64,000 nt of DNA from an uncultured Acidimicrobiia bacterium (GTDB lineage Bacteria > Actinomycetota > Acidimicrobiia > Spongiisociales > Spongiisociaceae), in NCBI GenBank assembly GCA_958295745.1, contig OY282370.1:2020548-2084547 (forward strand). The letters run 5' to 3'. The translations under genes were made by a program, and so were the position numbers. The notes below the pieces were generated by a model. That model did not search any database, had not been told where the DNA came from, and saw only the letters and a program-made list of their open reading frames with translations. This document shows, piece after piece, positions 48,338 to 56,223 of this stretch (position 1 is the stretch's first letter; each line of letters starts with the position of its first letter).

Positions 48338-49561
48338 TCAAAGCACGGCCAGCTCGAGGGAGCTGAAGCCGCGCAGGACGAACCGGGGCGGGCGGACCGG
48401 TTCCTCAGCCAGCTCCAGCCGGGGGCAGCGGGCGGCGAGCCTGGCTAGGGCCGCCGTCGTCTCGAGCCGGGCCAGCGGCGCTCCGAGGCAGTGGTGTATA
48501 CCTCCGCCGAAGCTGACATGGCTCGGATCGCCCCTTCCGATCCGGAACGAATCAGGTTCCTCGAACCGGCGGGGGTCCCGGTTGGCGCATCCGAGCAGCA
48601 CGGTCACCTGCTCGTACTTCTCCAGCGTCCGGCCGCCCACCTCGCAGCCGTCTGCCAGAACCCACCTGTCGAAGGTCTGGATGGGGGCGTCCCAGCGGAA
48701 CAGTTCCTCGACGGCGGTTCTGGCCGCCACCGAGCCCTCGGTCAGCAGACGCCATTGATCCGGATGGCGCATCAGGGCCAACATGCCGTTGGCCAGCGTG
48801 TTGACCGTGGCCTCGTGGCCCGCGTTGAGCAGGGTGATGATCATCGAGACGATCTGGGGGTCGGTCAGGACGCCGTCCTCGGTCTCGGCGAAGCACAGGG
48901 CGGTGATCAGGTCGTCGCGCGGCTCGGCCCGGCGGTCCGCCATCATCTCCAGGCAGTACTCCCTGAACTCGACGCAGGCCGTAACCGCCGACCGTTCCTC
49001 CGCCTCTGTGGTGTTCATCTCGTACATCCGGGTGATCCGGTGCGACCAGTCGAGCATCTGGCGCCAGTCGGAGGCGGGGGCGCCCAGCAGCTCGGCGATC
49101 ACGTACACCGACAGGGGCGCCGCATAGTCTTCCACCAAGTCCATCCGGCCCCGTTCGACAACGGCGTCGAGGAAGCGGTCGGCGCGGCGGCGGATATGCG
49201 GTTCCAACTCGGCCACCCGTCGGGGGGTGAACGCCTTCACGACCAGATTGCGGATCCTCGTGTGGTCGGGCGGTTCGAGCCATACGACCGACCCGTACTC
49301 CACTTCGTAGAAATCGGCCAGGTCGTCGCGGAGCGGGGGGAGGCCCCACTCGGCGCGGTCTACGGCCTGCTGGTGTATCCGGCCCAGCCGCCGGTCTCGC
49401 AGCGCCTTGCGGACGTCGTCGTGGCGGGTCAGGAACCAGACCGGACGCCCGTCGTGGCCTCCCAGTCCGGGGAAGATGGGCGTCTCCTCCCGGATACGCT
49501 CGTACACCGAGTAGGGATCCTGCAGGAATTCGGGGTTGTAGGGATCGAAATTCACCGCCAT
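48338..49561 (-). CDS. Cytochrome P450
   Basis: The 407-aa haem monooxygenase has the I-helix motif LLNAGHEATVNTLANG, the ExxR motif in VEELFRWDAPIQT and the haem loop FGGGIHHCLGAPLAR with Cys358 as iron ligand. It is a soluble class I type bacterial P450 needing a ferredoxin and reductase, neither of which adjoins it. The AGHEAT variant replaces the usual AGxxTT of the I helix but is common in bacterial P450s. Substrate unknown. Confidence 0.93.
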   Translation of the reverse strand: MAVNFDPYNPEFLQDPYSVYERIREETPIFPGLGGHDGRPVWFLTRHDDVRKALRDRRLGRIHQQAVDRAEWGLPPLRDDLADFYEVEYGSVVWLEPPDHTRIRNLVVKAFTPRRVAELEPHIRRRADRFLDAVVERGRMDLVEDYAAPLSVYVIAELLGAPASDWRQMLDWSHRITRMYEMNTTEAEERSAVTACVEFREYCLEMMADRRAEPRDDLITALCFAETEDGVLTDPQIVSMIITLLNAGHEATVNTLANGMLALMRHPDQWRLLTEGSVAARTAVEELFRWDAPIQTFDRWVLADGCEVGGRTLEKYEQVTVLLGCANRDPRRFEEPDSFRIGRGDPSHVSFGGGIHHCLGAPLARLETTAALARLAARCPRLELAEEPVRPPRFVLRGFSSLELAVL

Positions 49562-49625
49562 CGCCTGACCGTAGCAATGCGTTGCGGCCGCGGCGGCCCG
49601 GAGACAGGCGGGGCCCGGTATTCAG

Positions 49626-51068
49626 TCAGTCGACGAGGGGCCAGACGGCGAAGGTGGATGCGCCGATCCCCGCCTCGAAGGCGGCCGCGGCCTCGTCGAT
49701 CATCCGGTAGGCCTCCTCAGCGTCGAACCTGGTGAATCGGCCCTTGTCGAGGATGGCCTCGCCGTCTACGAACACGGTGTCCACGGTGCTCGACCCCCGG
49801 AAGTACACCAGGTTGTCCACGGGATCCCGGAACCGGGGATGGGCCTCCGGGCGGTCGAGGGTGTGGACCACCAGGTCGGCCCGCTTTCCGACCTCGATCG
49901 ACCCCACCTCGTCCTCGAGGCCGAGCGCTTTCGCCCCGTGCAGGGTGGCCATCTCCAGCACCGCTTCGCCGGTCAGCACCGGCAGCTCGCCCCTGAACTC
50001 CCGGAAACCCACCGCCGCCAGGTAAGCCTGGCGGAGCACGTCCCGCCGCCCGCTGTAGCCGTCGGAGCCGAGGGCCACCGAAACCCCCATCGCCAGCATC
50101 TCAGGAAAGGCGCCGCTGCGGACGGCGCCCATGCCCCTCCGCAGCGAGGCCGCCGGGCAGTGGACCACCCGGGCGCCCGACCCCGCCACCAGCTCCACCT
50201 CGGCCGGGTCCAGATGGTTCATGTGGACCAGGGTGAGGTTGCCGTCCAGCACACCGATGTCGTCCAGATGCTGGACGGGGCGGCGGCCGTACAGGGCTTC
50301 GGATACGGCGGCCTCTTCGGGGTCCCACGATTGGTGCATGATCATCGGCGCCCCGTGCCGTTCCGCCAGCGCCTTCGCCCCGATCAGCAGCTCGTCGGAG
50401 CAGCGCATGCACCCGTAGAGGGTCGCCGCCCCCCGCACCCTCCCGCCGCCGCGGAACGGGTAACGCACCATCTGATCCTCCAGCCGCTCCAGGCATTCCC
50501 CGGTGGAGGCGCGCAGCATCTCGCCCTCCTCCTCGGACATGGCGCCGGAGGAGGTGTCCCGACCGGGGACCGCGGGGTTGTCGTCGAGGACCACGTAGCC
50601 CGGCATGCCCCGCATCCCCACCTTCTCGACGGCCCGCACCGTCTCCTCCAGGAAGAACGACCCGCCCGTGTCGCTGTAGGCGGTGGCGCCGTTCATAACC
50701 ATCTCCATGCACGACAGCAGGGCGCCCAGATGGTCGGTCTCGGGGCGCCGGTGGGCGAACAGCCACCCGTCCACGGCGCCGTAGTCGGCGTGGTCCTTCG
50801 GGGCCAGGCCCCGGCTCAGCTCCGAGTTGCCGGCGTGTACGTGGGCGTCCACTAGGCCCGGATGGACCAGCGCCCCCTTCAGGTCCCGCGTAACCGCGGC
50901 GGTGACAGAAGAGGACACTTCACGGTCGGGGCCCACCGCGGCGAAGAGGCCGTCCCGGACGGCGACCGCCCCGTCCACGAGGATGCGGCGGCGTCGGTCC
51001 ATCGTCACGATCCGCCCGCGCCGGAGCAGGAGGTCGACCTGACCGCCGTGGTTGTTCCCGCTGTTCAC
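49626..51068 (-). CDS. Amidohydrolase family metal-dependent deaminase/hydrolase (TRZ/ATZ-like)
   Basis: The 480-aa enzyme has the metal-binding HxH (HPGLVDAHVHAG), a later His (MIMHQSWDP), VHMNHLDPAE, HCPAASLRRGMG and GVSVALGSDG, the set seen in guanine deaminase/chlorohydrolase-type amidohydrolases. It should deaminate or dechlorinate a heterocycle or amidine. Start is taken at GTG 51068, giving MNSGNNHGG before the first barrel strand; it is divergent from the phosphotriesterase-like gene. Confidence 0.82.
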   Translation of the reverse strand: MNSGNNHGGQVDLLLRRGRIVTMDRRRRILVDGAVAVRDGLFAAVGPDREVSSSVTAAVTRDLKGALVHPGLVDAHVHAGNSELSRGLAPKDHADYGAVDGWLFAHRRPETDHLGALLSCMEMVMNGATAYSDTGGSFFLEETVRAVEKVGMRGMPGYVVLDDNPAVPGRDTSSGAMSEEEGEMLRASTGECLERLEDQMVRYPFRGGGRVRGAATLYGCMRCSDELLIGAKALAERHGAPMIMHQSWDPEEAAVSEALYGRRPVQHLDDIGVLDGNLTLVHMNHLDPAEVELVAGSGARVVHCPAASLRRGMGAVRSGAFPEMLAMGVSVALGSDGYSGRRDVLRQAYLAAVGFREFRGELPVLTGEAVLEMATLHGAKALGLEDEVGSIEVGKRADLVVHTLDRPEAHPRFRDPVDNLVYFRGSSTVDTVFVDGEAILDKGRFTRFDAEEAYRMIDEAAAAFEAGIGASTFAVWPLVD

Positions 51069-51193
51069 GTGTTTACTTCCAATGCTCCGCAAGCCTACGG
51101 CCCGACCGGATGGTCCGCCGCGGCCTCGGCCCCCCCCGGTAGAGTCAGAGTTGCCGCCCGGGTACCCGGGGCTGCGATCCGGAGGAGGGTGGA

Positions 51194-52135
51194 TTGGGCG
51201 CCGACGCAACCGTCATGACCGTACTGGGGCCGATCCCCGCCGACCGGCTCGGGTTCACCCTTCCCCACGAGCACATCTACTGCCGGCTCCAGCAGGCCGA
51301 CTACCGGTACACGGGAGGGGACCAGTTCGACGACGACGACGTCATGGCCTCCGAGGTCTCGGCCTTCGCGGAGAGGGGAGGGGCGACCATCTTCGACCTC
51401 AGCGTGCCCGACAACGGTCGGTCCCCGGAACGGCTGCGCGCCCTGTCCGAGCGGACCGGCGTGCATATCGTCATGGGCTGCGGCTGGTACCGCGAGAACT
51501 ACTACCTGCCCGAGGAGCGCATCGACCGGCGTCCGGTGGGCGACCTAGCCGAGGAGCTGGTCAGGGAGATCACCGAGGGGGCGGGGGGCGCCGGGATCAG
51601 GCCGGGCGTGATCGGCGAGATCGGCGCCGAGAAGACCTGGGTGTCGCCTGCCGAGGAGCGGGTGCTGCGCGCCGCGGCCCGGGCCCACCGGGAGACCGGC
51701 TTGGCGGTCGGGGCTCTTCATGCCGTAGGCCCCGCCGCCCCCGAGCAGCTCACCATCCTCGAGGAGGAGGACGTCGACATGAGCCGGGTGGCCGTCGCTC
51801 ACTGCGAGTCGTATCCACACCTCCGCTACCTGCTGGGCCTGCTCGAGCGCGACGTGTACATAATGTTCGACAACTGCGGGCAGTACCGCGGCATGGGAGA
51901 GTTCGAGGACCGGATCATCGACCTGATCCGCGAGCTGATCGACCGAGGCTTCGCCGACCGTTTGATGCTGTCCCACGATGTCTGCAAGTTCGGGCAGCTG
52001 CGCATCCACGGAGGAACCGGGTTCGTCTACCTGCCGGAGACCTTCCTTCCCGCCCTTTTGGAGCGGGGTGTGGATGCCTCGGCCATAGAGACCATGACCC
52101 ATGACAATCCTCGGCGTTGGCTGGCCGGGATATGA
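51194..52135 (+). CDS. Phosphotriesterase/lactonase family protein
   Basis: The 313-aa TIM-barrel metalloenzyme begins VLGPIPADRLGFTLPHEHIY with the HxH metal motif. It has Glu in GVIGEIGAEKTW where classical phosphotriesterase has a carbamylated Lys, AHCESYPHLRY and the final catalytic Asp in MLSHDVCKFGQL. Glu in that position is typical of the PTE-homology branch, which includes lactonases and esterases. TTG 51194 is the likely start; ATG 51215 is an alternative. It runs 13 bases short of the next gene. Confidence 0.82.
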   Translation: MGADATVMTVLGPIPADRLGFTLPHEHIYCRLQQADYRYTGGDQFDDDDVMASEVSAFAERGGATIFDLSVPDNGRSPERLRALSERTGVHIVMGCGWYRENYYLPEERIDRRPVGDLAEELVREITEGAGGAGIRPGVIGEIGAEKTWVSPAEERVLRAAARAHRETGLAVGALHAVGPAAPEQLTILEEEDVDMSRVAVAHCESYPHLRYLLGLLERDVYIMFDNCGQYRGMGEFEDRIIDLIRELIDRGFADRLMLSHDVCKFGQLRIHGGTGFVYLPETFLPALLERGVDASAIETMTHDNPRRWLAGI

Positions 52136-52148
52136 ATACGGCGGGTGC

Positions 52149-53456
52149 ATGAGCGTCGAGGAGCGCCTCGGTCGCTGGTACGGGGAGGCGGCGGGCGAAT
52201 ACCGCAGGCTCACGCCCGGCTCGGCGGCCCTCTTCGTGCGGGGCGGCGGGGTGCTACCCGGCGGGGATACCCGTTACTCGATCACCACCAAGCCCCATCC
52301 CCTCTACTTCGAGAAAGGGGAAGGCCCCTACATATGGGATGTGGATGGGAACCGGCGCCTCGACCTGAACAACAACTCCACCGCGTTGATCCACGGCCAC
52401 GCCCACCCCGAGATCGCGGCGGCGGTCAGCGCCCAGGCCGCCGAGGGAACCGCCTGGGGCGGGCACAGTCCGATCGAGGTCGAATGGGCGCAGATGATCT
52501 GCGGGCGGGTTCCGTCGATCGAGCGGGTGCGGTTCGCCAACTCGGGTACCGAGGCCAACATGCACATGCTCAAGGTGGCCCGGGCGTTCACCGGGCGGGA
52601 CGGAGTGCTCAAGCTGGACGGGGCCTATCACGGAACCTACGACGGCTTCGAGTTCGCGGCCGCGCCGGGCGGCGGCCTCGCTCCGAGTACGGGCGGCGTC
52701 CCTTCCAACCTCTCGGCCAACGTCCTCCTAGGCCGGTGGGGGGATGCGGAGGGGGCGGCCCGCATGGTGTCGGACAACGCGGAACGGCTCGCCGCGGTGA
52801 TCCTCACCCCGTTCCGCTCGGCCGGCGGCTTCGCTGAGCCTCCGCCGGGTTTTCTGGAGTCTCTGCGCGAGGCGACCGCCGAGGCCGGCGTCCTACTCCT
52901 GTTCGACGAGGTGATCTCGCTGCGGCTAGGGACGGGGGGCGCCCAGGGCCGCTACGGGGTGGTTCCCGACATGACGGCCCTCGGCAAGCTGATCGGGGGC
53001 GGGCTGCCGGTAGGGGCCTTCGGCGGGCGGGCCGACATCATGTCGGTCACCGACCCGATGGGTGACATGAAGGTGGCGCTGGCGGGGACGTTCAACGCCA
53101 ACCCGTTGACCGCCGCGGCGGGTGTAGCGGGCCTGCGGCTACTCACGCCGGAGGTCTACGAACGAATCGACCGATTGGGCGGGCGGCTGCGGTCGGGCCT
53201 AGCCGAGGCGGTCGAGGAACGGCGCCTTCCGCTGCAGGTGGAGGGGGGCGGATCGCTGGTAAGCGCCGCTGCGGAGACAGGGTTCGCCGCCGCGGACCTG
53301 CTGATGACCGGCCTCTCCCTGGCCTTCGCAAACCGCGGGGTGTTCGGCTTCCCCTTCCTTTCCACCTCGTCGGTGATGGAAGACCACCATATAGACGATG
53401 TGTTGGACACCGCAGCCGCCGTCTTCACCGACCTCGCCGCCGCCTTGGACAGTTAG
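52149..53456 (+). CDS. PLP-dependent class III aminotransferase, glutamate-1-semialdehyde aminomutase-like
   Basis: The 435-aa enzyme resembles HemL: VLPGGDTRYSITTKPHPLYF, FANSGTEANMHMLKVARAFT, DGAYHGTYDGFEF and the PLP lysine in MTALGKLIGGGLPVGAFGG. The HemL-like N-terminus FVRGGGVLPGGDTR is present. In a catabolic neighbourhood it is more likely an aminomutase or transaminase of an unknown substrate than tetrapyrrole HemL. It follows the phosphotriesterase-like gene and probably shares its transcript. Confidence 0.85.
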   Translation: MSVEERLGRWYGEAAGEYRRLTPGSAALFVRGGGVLPGGDTRYSITTKPHPLYFEKGEGPYIWDVDGNRRLDLNNNSTALIHGHAHPEIAAAVSAQAAEGTAWGGHSPIEVEWAQMICGRVPSIERVRFANSGTEANMHMLKVARAFTGRDGVLKLDGAYHGTYDGFEFAAAPGGGLAPSTGGVPSNLSANVLLGRWGDAEGAARMVSDNAERLAAVILTPFRSAGGFAEPPPGFLESLREATAEAGVLLLFDEVISLRLGTGGAQGRYGVVPDMTALGKLIGGGLPVGAFGGRADIMSVTDPMGDMKVALAGTFNANPLTAAAGVAGLRLLTPEVYERIDRLGGRLRSGLAEAVEERRLPLQVEGGGSLVSAAAETGFAAADLLMTGLSLAFANRGVFGFPFLSTSSVMEDHHIDDVLDTAAAVFTDLAAALDS

Positions 53457-53622
53457 CGCGTGAGCCGCAGATTAGTCCGTCACGCTGGTTGTTTACCGGT
53501 ACCCGCCGACCGAATCCTCGAAGCGGCTGGCGCGCGCTGTCCGATTTGACAAATCGCGGCGATTGTGCTACTAATATCGGCGTTGTGCCAGGAAGTCGGT
53601 ATCGGATTGAGCAGAGGGCATC

Positions 53623-53646
53623 ATGACGATGTCCTTACGCTCCTGA
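53623..53646 (+). CDS. Possible leader peptide
   Basis: A seven-codon frame (MTMSLRS) lies about 40 bases after the putative transcription start, with AGAGGG shortly before its ATG. Its codons do not form an obvious amino-acid sensor. It could couple ribosome passage to the downstream attenuator, or be chance. Confidence 0.25.
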   Translation: MTMSLRS

Positions 53647-53823
53647 GGGAAAATCAAAAGAGTCGGCAGTCTGGGTTGCTGTAGGTTGTTCGCCGCCCAC
53701 AGGGCAGTGGATTTTCTGACGAAAAATTGCTGATATTTTTTTACAGATATCTAAGTCTTTTTTGGAAGAAAAAATCAAGAAGAAAGGGAAGGAAAAAATG
53801 ATGTAAAGAAGGAAGCCGAAAAA

Positions 53824-53871
53824 AAACAAACCAAATTGTTTGTTTCAGACAAACAATTTCTTGATCTGAAA
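53824..53871 (+). promoter_or_regulatory. Three mutually exclusive hairpins in the NYN leader
   Basis: Stem A is a perfect 11-bp pair, AAATTGTTTGT (53833-53843) with ACAAACAATTT (53849-53859). Stem C pairs AAACAAA (53824-53830) with TTTGTTT (53839-53845). Stem B pairs TTTCAGA (53843-53849) with TCTGAAA (53865-53871). A excludes both B and C, and B also uses bases at the foot of the terminator. Such overlap is what an attenuation switch requires. Confidence 0.6.
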
Positions 53872-53897
53872 GCCCCCCTTTTTTTCGGGGGTTTTTT
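53869..53897 (+). terminator. Intrinsic terminator in the NYN leader
   Basis: AAAGCCCCC (53869-53877) pairs with GGGGGTTTT (53887-53895, including one G-U pair) around a T-rich loop, ending in a T-run (53892-53897). It lies before the coding region, not after a gene, so it would abort transcription unless overridden. Confidence 0.7.
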
Positions 53898-53980
53898 CGT
53901 GTCGACATGGAGGTTGTAAAGAAATGAAAAACGCCAATCTACAAAAAGAAAATCTGAATCACGAAAAAAAGGAGATGATG

Positions 53981-54508
53981 ATGAGAAAAAACAACATTCT
54001 TAAAATTATGGAAGCCCAGGTTCCGGAGCGACGAATCCCCAGGGAGAAGTACGTTCCGGAGAATCGGAGTCTCCACCTGGTCGACATCGAGAACCTGATG
54101 GGTGGGCCAAGAGCCGGGCCGTCGGTGATCGAGTGGGCAGTCTCCGCCTACCAGGGTACGGTGCCGTTGGCTGAGGGTGATCACCCTGTCATAGGATCGA
54201 ACCCATATCTCTGGCCATGTGTCGATCGTTGTTGGTCATCGGCGAGGCTGGTCGGAAGGCACGGCCCCGACGGCGCGGATAAAGCGCTCAAGGAAGTAGT
54301 GAAGAACGTCGACTTCATCCTTCCCCGGTACGACCGGATCGTGGTCGGCTCGGGCGACGGCGACTTCTTGGACGTGGTCTGGAAGTACAGGGCCCGCCAT
54401 CTGGTAGTGGAAGTGGTGGCGCGTCGGCGGAGCCTGTCGCGTGAGCTCGCGGAAGCGGCTTCCCGCGTCTGGATCCTTCCCGAGCCCGACTTCGATCTGG
54501 CCGCATGA
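53981..54508 (+). CDS. NYN-domain (PIN-like) putative ribonuclease
   Basis: The protein has the LabA/NYN pattern: LHLVDIENLMGG (Asp54 and Asn57 counted from ATG 53924), GPDGADKALKEVV (Asp116, Asp119), and RIVVGSGDGDFLDVVW (Asp145, Asp147), followed by VVEVVARRRSLSRELAEAAS. These acidic residues bind metal in NYN nucleases, which cut RNA. AAAAAAAGGAG six bases before ATG 53981 favours a 175-aa product. An upstream ATG at 53924, itself overlapping a six-codon frame (MEVVKK), would add 19 residues. The N-terminal codons are extremely A-rich, while the domain is GC-rich like the host. Confidence 0.8.
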   Translation: MRKNNILKIMEAQVPERRIPREKYVPENRSLHLVDIENLMGGPRAGPSVIEWAVSAYQGTVPLAEGDHPVIGSNPYLWPCVDRCWSSARLVGRHGPDGADKALKEVVKNVDFILPRYDRIVVGSGDGDFLDVVWKYRARHLVVEVVARRRSLSRELAEAASRVWILPEPDFDLAA

Positions 54509-54550
54509 CGAACGCGGTCGGGTCATAGTCAGAGGCCCTGCCCGGCGATA

Positions 54551-54588
54551 CATGCCCGCCCCCGCCTGTATGGATGGGGGCGGGCATG
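54551..54588 (+). terminator. Hairpin between two convergent genes
   Basis: CATGCCCGCCCCC (54551-54563) pairs perfectly with GGGGGCGGGCATG (54576-54588) over a 12-base loop. It lies between the ends of the NYN gene and the D-aminoacylase gene. There is no T-run on either strand, so it may stall both transcripts or protect their 3' ends. Confidence 0.6.
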
Positions 54589-54610
54589 CCGCGTCCTTCG
54601 GATATTCCCC

Positions 54611-56194
54611 TTACCTGCGGCGGGCGACTTGGCCGCGGCGGCTTCCGGTGAGGCCGTTCGGGTCGACCGCCGGCTCGCCGCCTACGATGACCCATTCGAT
54701 TCCCGCAGGCGGTCGGTCGGGTTCGTCGTAGGTCGCTTCGTCGATCAGCGCGTCGGGGTCGAAGGCGACCAGGTCGGCGCGCCGGCCCTCCGCTATCTCG
54801 CCCCGGTCGCGCAGCCCGATGCGCCGGGCGGCTCGAACCGTCAGTCTGGCCACCGCCTCGCGAACCGTCATCGAACCTTCCCGTATGACGTATCGGCCCA
54901 GGAACCGGGGCGCGGTTCCCCACAGACGCGGGTGGGGTTTGGCGGCGAAGACCGCATCGCTGCCCACCAGCATCGCCGGATGCCGGGTGATGTTCCGCAC
55001 GATGGACTCGTCCGCGTAGTGCAGGGTCACCAGGGCGCGCATCCCCGTTTCAAGCAGCAGGTCGATCACGACCCGTTCGGGCTCGACCCTCTGGGAGGCG
55101 GCGATCTCGGCCAAGGACCTTCCGATCACATCCTCGGGGCCGTCCGGCCCGCAGTCAGCCATCACGATCGAGCCGGGGCCGCATTGGTAGTAGAAGCTCT
55201 CGGGGCCCGAGCCGGGGTCTCCGAGGTCGCGGAACAGGCGGTCCACCGTCCGGCGGTTCCGCAACCGGGCGGTCATTTCGGCGAAGCCGCCTTCATGGGC
55301 CCACGGGGGCAGCAGGGCGGAGAGCAGCGTCACCCCGGCGCCGTAGGGATACTGGTCGAAGGTGATGTCCACCCCCTCCTCGATGGCGTCGTCGATCATC
55401 CCGAGCAGTCGGTCCAGCTTCCACGCGTTGCGGCGCCCCAGCACCTTCAGATGGGACAGGTGGAGCGGCGCGCCGCTGCGGCGCGACACTTCGATCATCT
55501 CCTCGACCGCCTCGAGCAGGTTGTGGCTCTCGCCCCGGATATGCACCGAGACGAGACCGCCGCGGCGGGCCGCTTCGGCGGACAAGGCCAAGACCTCGGC
55601 CCGGTCGGCGTAGGCGCCCGGCGGGTAGACCAAGCCGAAGGAGACGCCCCACGCCCCGGCTTCCATCCCTTTGGCCGCCTCGCGGGTCATCGCCGCCAGC
55701 TCGCCGCCGGTCGGCGCCCGCCTTTCCCCGCCCAGCACGACCTCCCGCACCGCGCCGTGGGGAACCAGCGGGCACAGGGATGCGGCGGGGCCGGTGCCTT
55801 CCAGGCAGTCGAGGTATTCGTCGATCGACCGCCACGGCCACTCCGGCGGGCCTGGCCCCTCGGACACGGCGAGCAGGGTCCTCCGGTCGCCGAGGCACTC
55901 CGCGGTCACCGGCGCCGGCCCCATCCCGTCGGGGTTTATGAACTCGGTGGTGAAGCCCTGACGGAGCTTCGGTTCGAGGCTCGGATCATCGAAGGATCGC
56001 AACGCGCTGTGGGCGTGCATGTCCACGAATCCGGGGGCGAGCGCCAAGCCGCGGAGATCGATGGTCCTGGCCGCCTCTGGCCGCAGACCGGCGCCCACCG
56101 CTACGATGACCCCGTCTTCGATTGCGACATCCCCCCGCTGAGGCTCGGCGTCGCCGGGGTAGATCATCGCATCCGTCAACAGAAGATCGACCAT
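54611..56194 (-). CDS. N-acyl-D-amino-acid deacylase (D-aminoacylase family)
   Basis: The 527-aa amidohydrolase has the metal motif PGFVDMHAHSALRSFDDPSL, then GFTTEFINPDGMGPAP, VSVHIRGESHNLLEAVEEMI, PLHLSHLKVLGR and the C-terminal GSDAVFAAKPHPRLWGTAPR. This set is typical of D-aminoacylases that release D-amino acids from N-acyl forms. It is divergent from the ThDP enzyme gene, with 29 bases between them. The neighbouring peptide transporter suggests use of D-amino-acid-containing peptides. Confidence 0.88.
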   Translation of the reverse strand: MVDLLLTDAMIYPGDAEPQRGDVAIEDGVIVAVGAGLRPEAARTIDLRGLALAPGFVDMHAHSALRSFDDPSLEPKLRQGFTTEFINPDGMGPAPVTAECLGDRRTLLAVSEGPGPPEWPWRSIDEYLDCLEGTGPAASLCPLVPHGAVREVVLGGERRAPTGGELAAMTREAAKGMEAGAWGVSFGLVYPPGAYADRAEVLALSAEAARRGGLVSVHIRGESHNLLEAVEEMIEVSRRSGAPLHLSHLKVLGRRNAWKLDRLLGMIDDAIEEGVDITFDQYPYGAGVTLLSALLPPWAHEGGFAEMTARLRNRRTVDRLFRDLGDPGSGPESFYYQCGPGSIVMADCGPDGPEDVIGRSLAEIAASQRVEPERVVIDLLLETGMRALVTLHYADESIVRNITRHPAMLVGSDAVFAAKPHPRLWGTAPRFLGRYVIREGSMTVREAVARLTVRAARRIGLRDRGEIAEGRRADLVAFDPDALIDEATYDEPDRPPAGIEWVIVGGEPAVDPNGLTGSRRGQVARRR

Positions 56195-56223
56195 GCGCCG
56201 AGCCTACCCGTAGGAGGTGCGCG

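Larger units (their letters stand above)
53457..53980 (+). promoter_or_regulatory. AT-rich leader of the NYN gene with competing hairpins, probable transcription attenuator
   Basis: This 524-base stretch has no long gene on either strand. TTGACA (53546-53551) and TAATAT (53572-53577, 20-base spacer; TACTAA at 17 bases is an alternative) look like a promoter. From about 53,650 the composition turns very A/T and purine rich, unlike everything around it. Near its end several hairpins share segments, and a terminator-like stem follows before the coding region (separate entries). The arrangement reads like an attenuator, but no known riboswitch or T-box was recognised. Confidence 0.6.

Noticed and set aside
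53635-53829. Phe-rich 64-codon frame on the minus strand in the NYN leader
   Set aside because: It is the complement of the A-rich purine tract, low in complexity, without an RBS.
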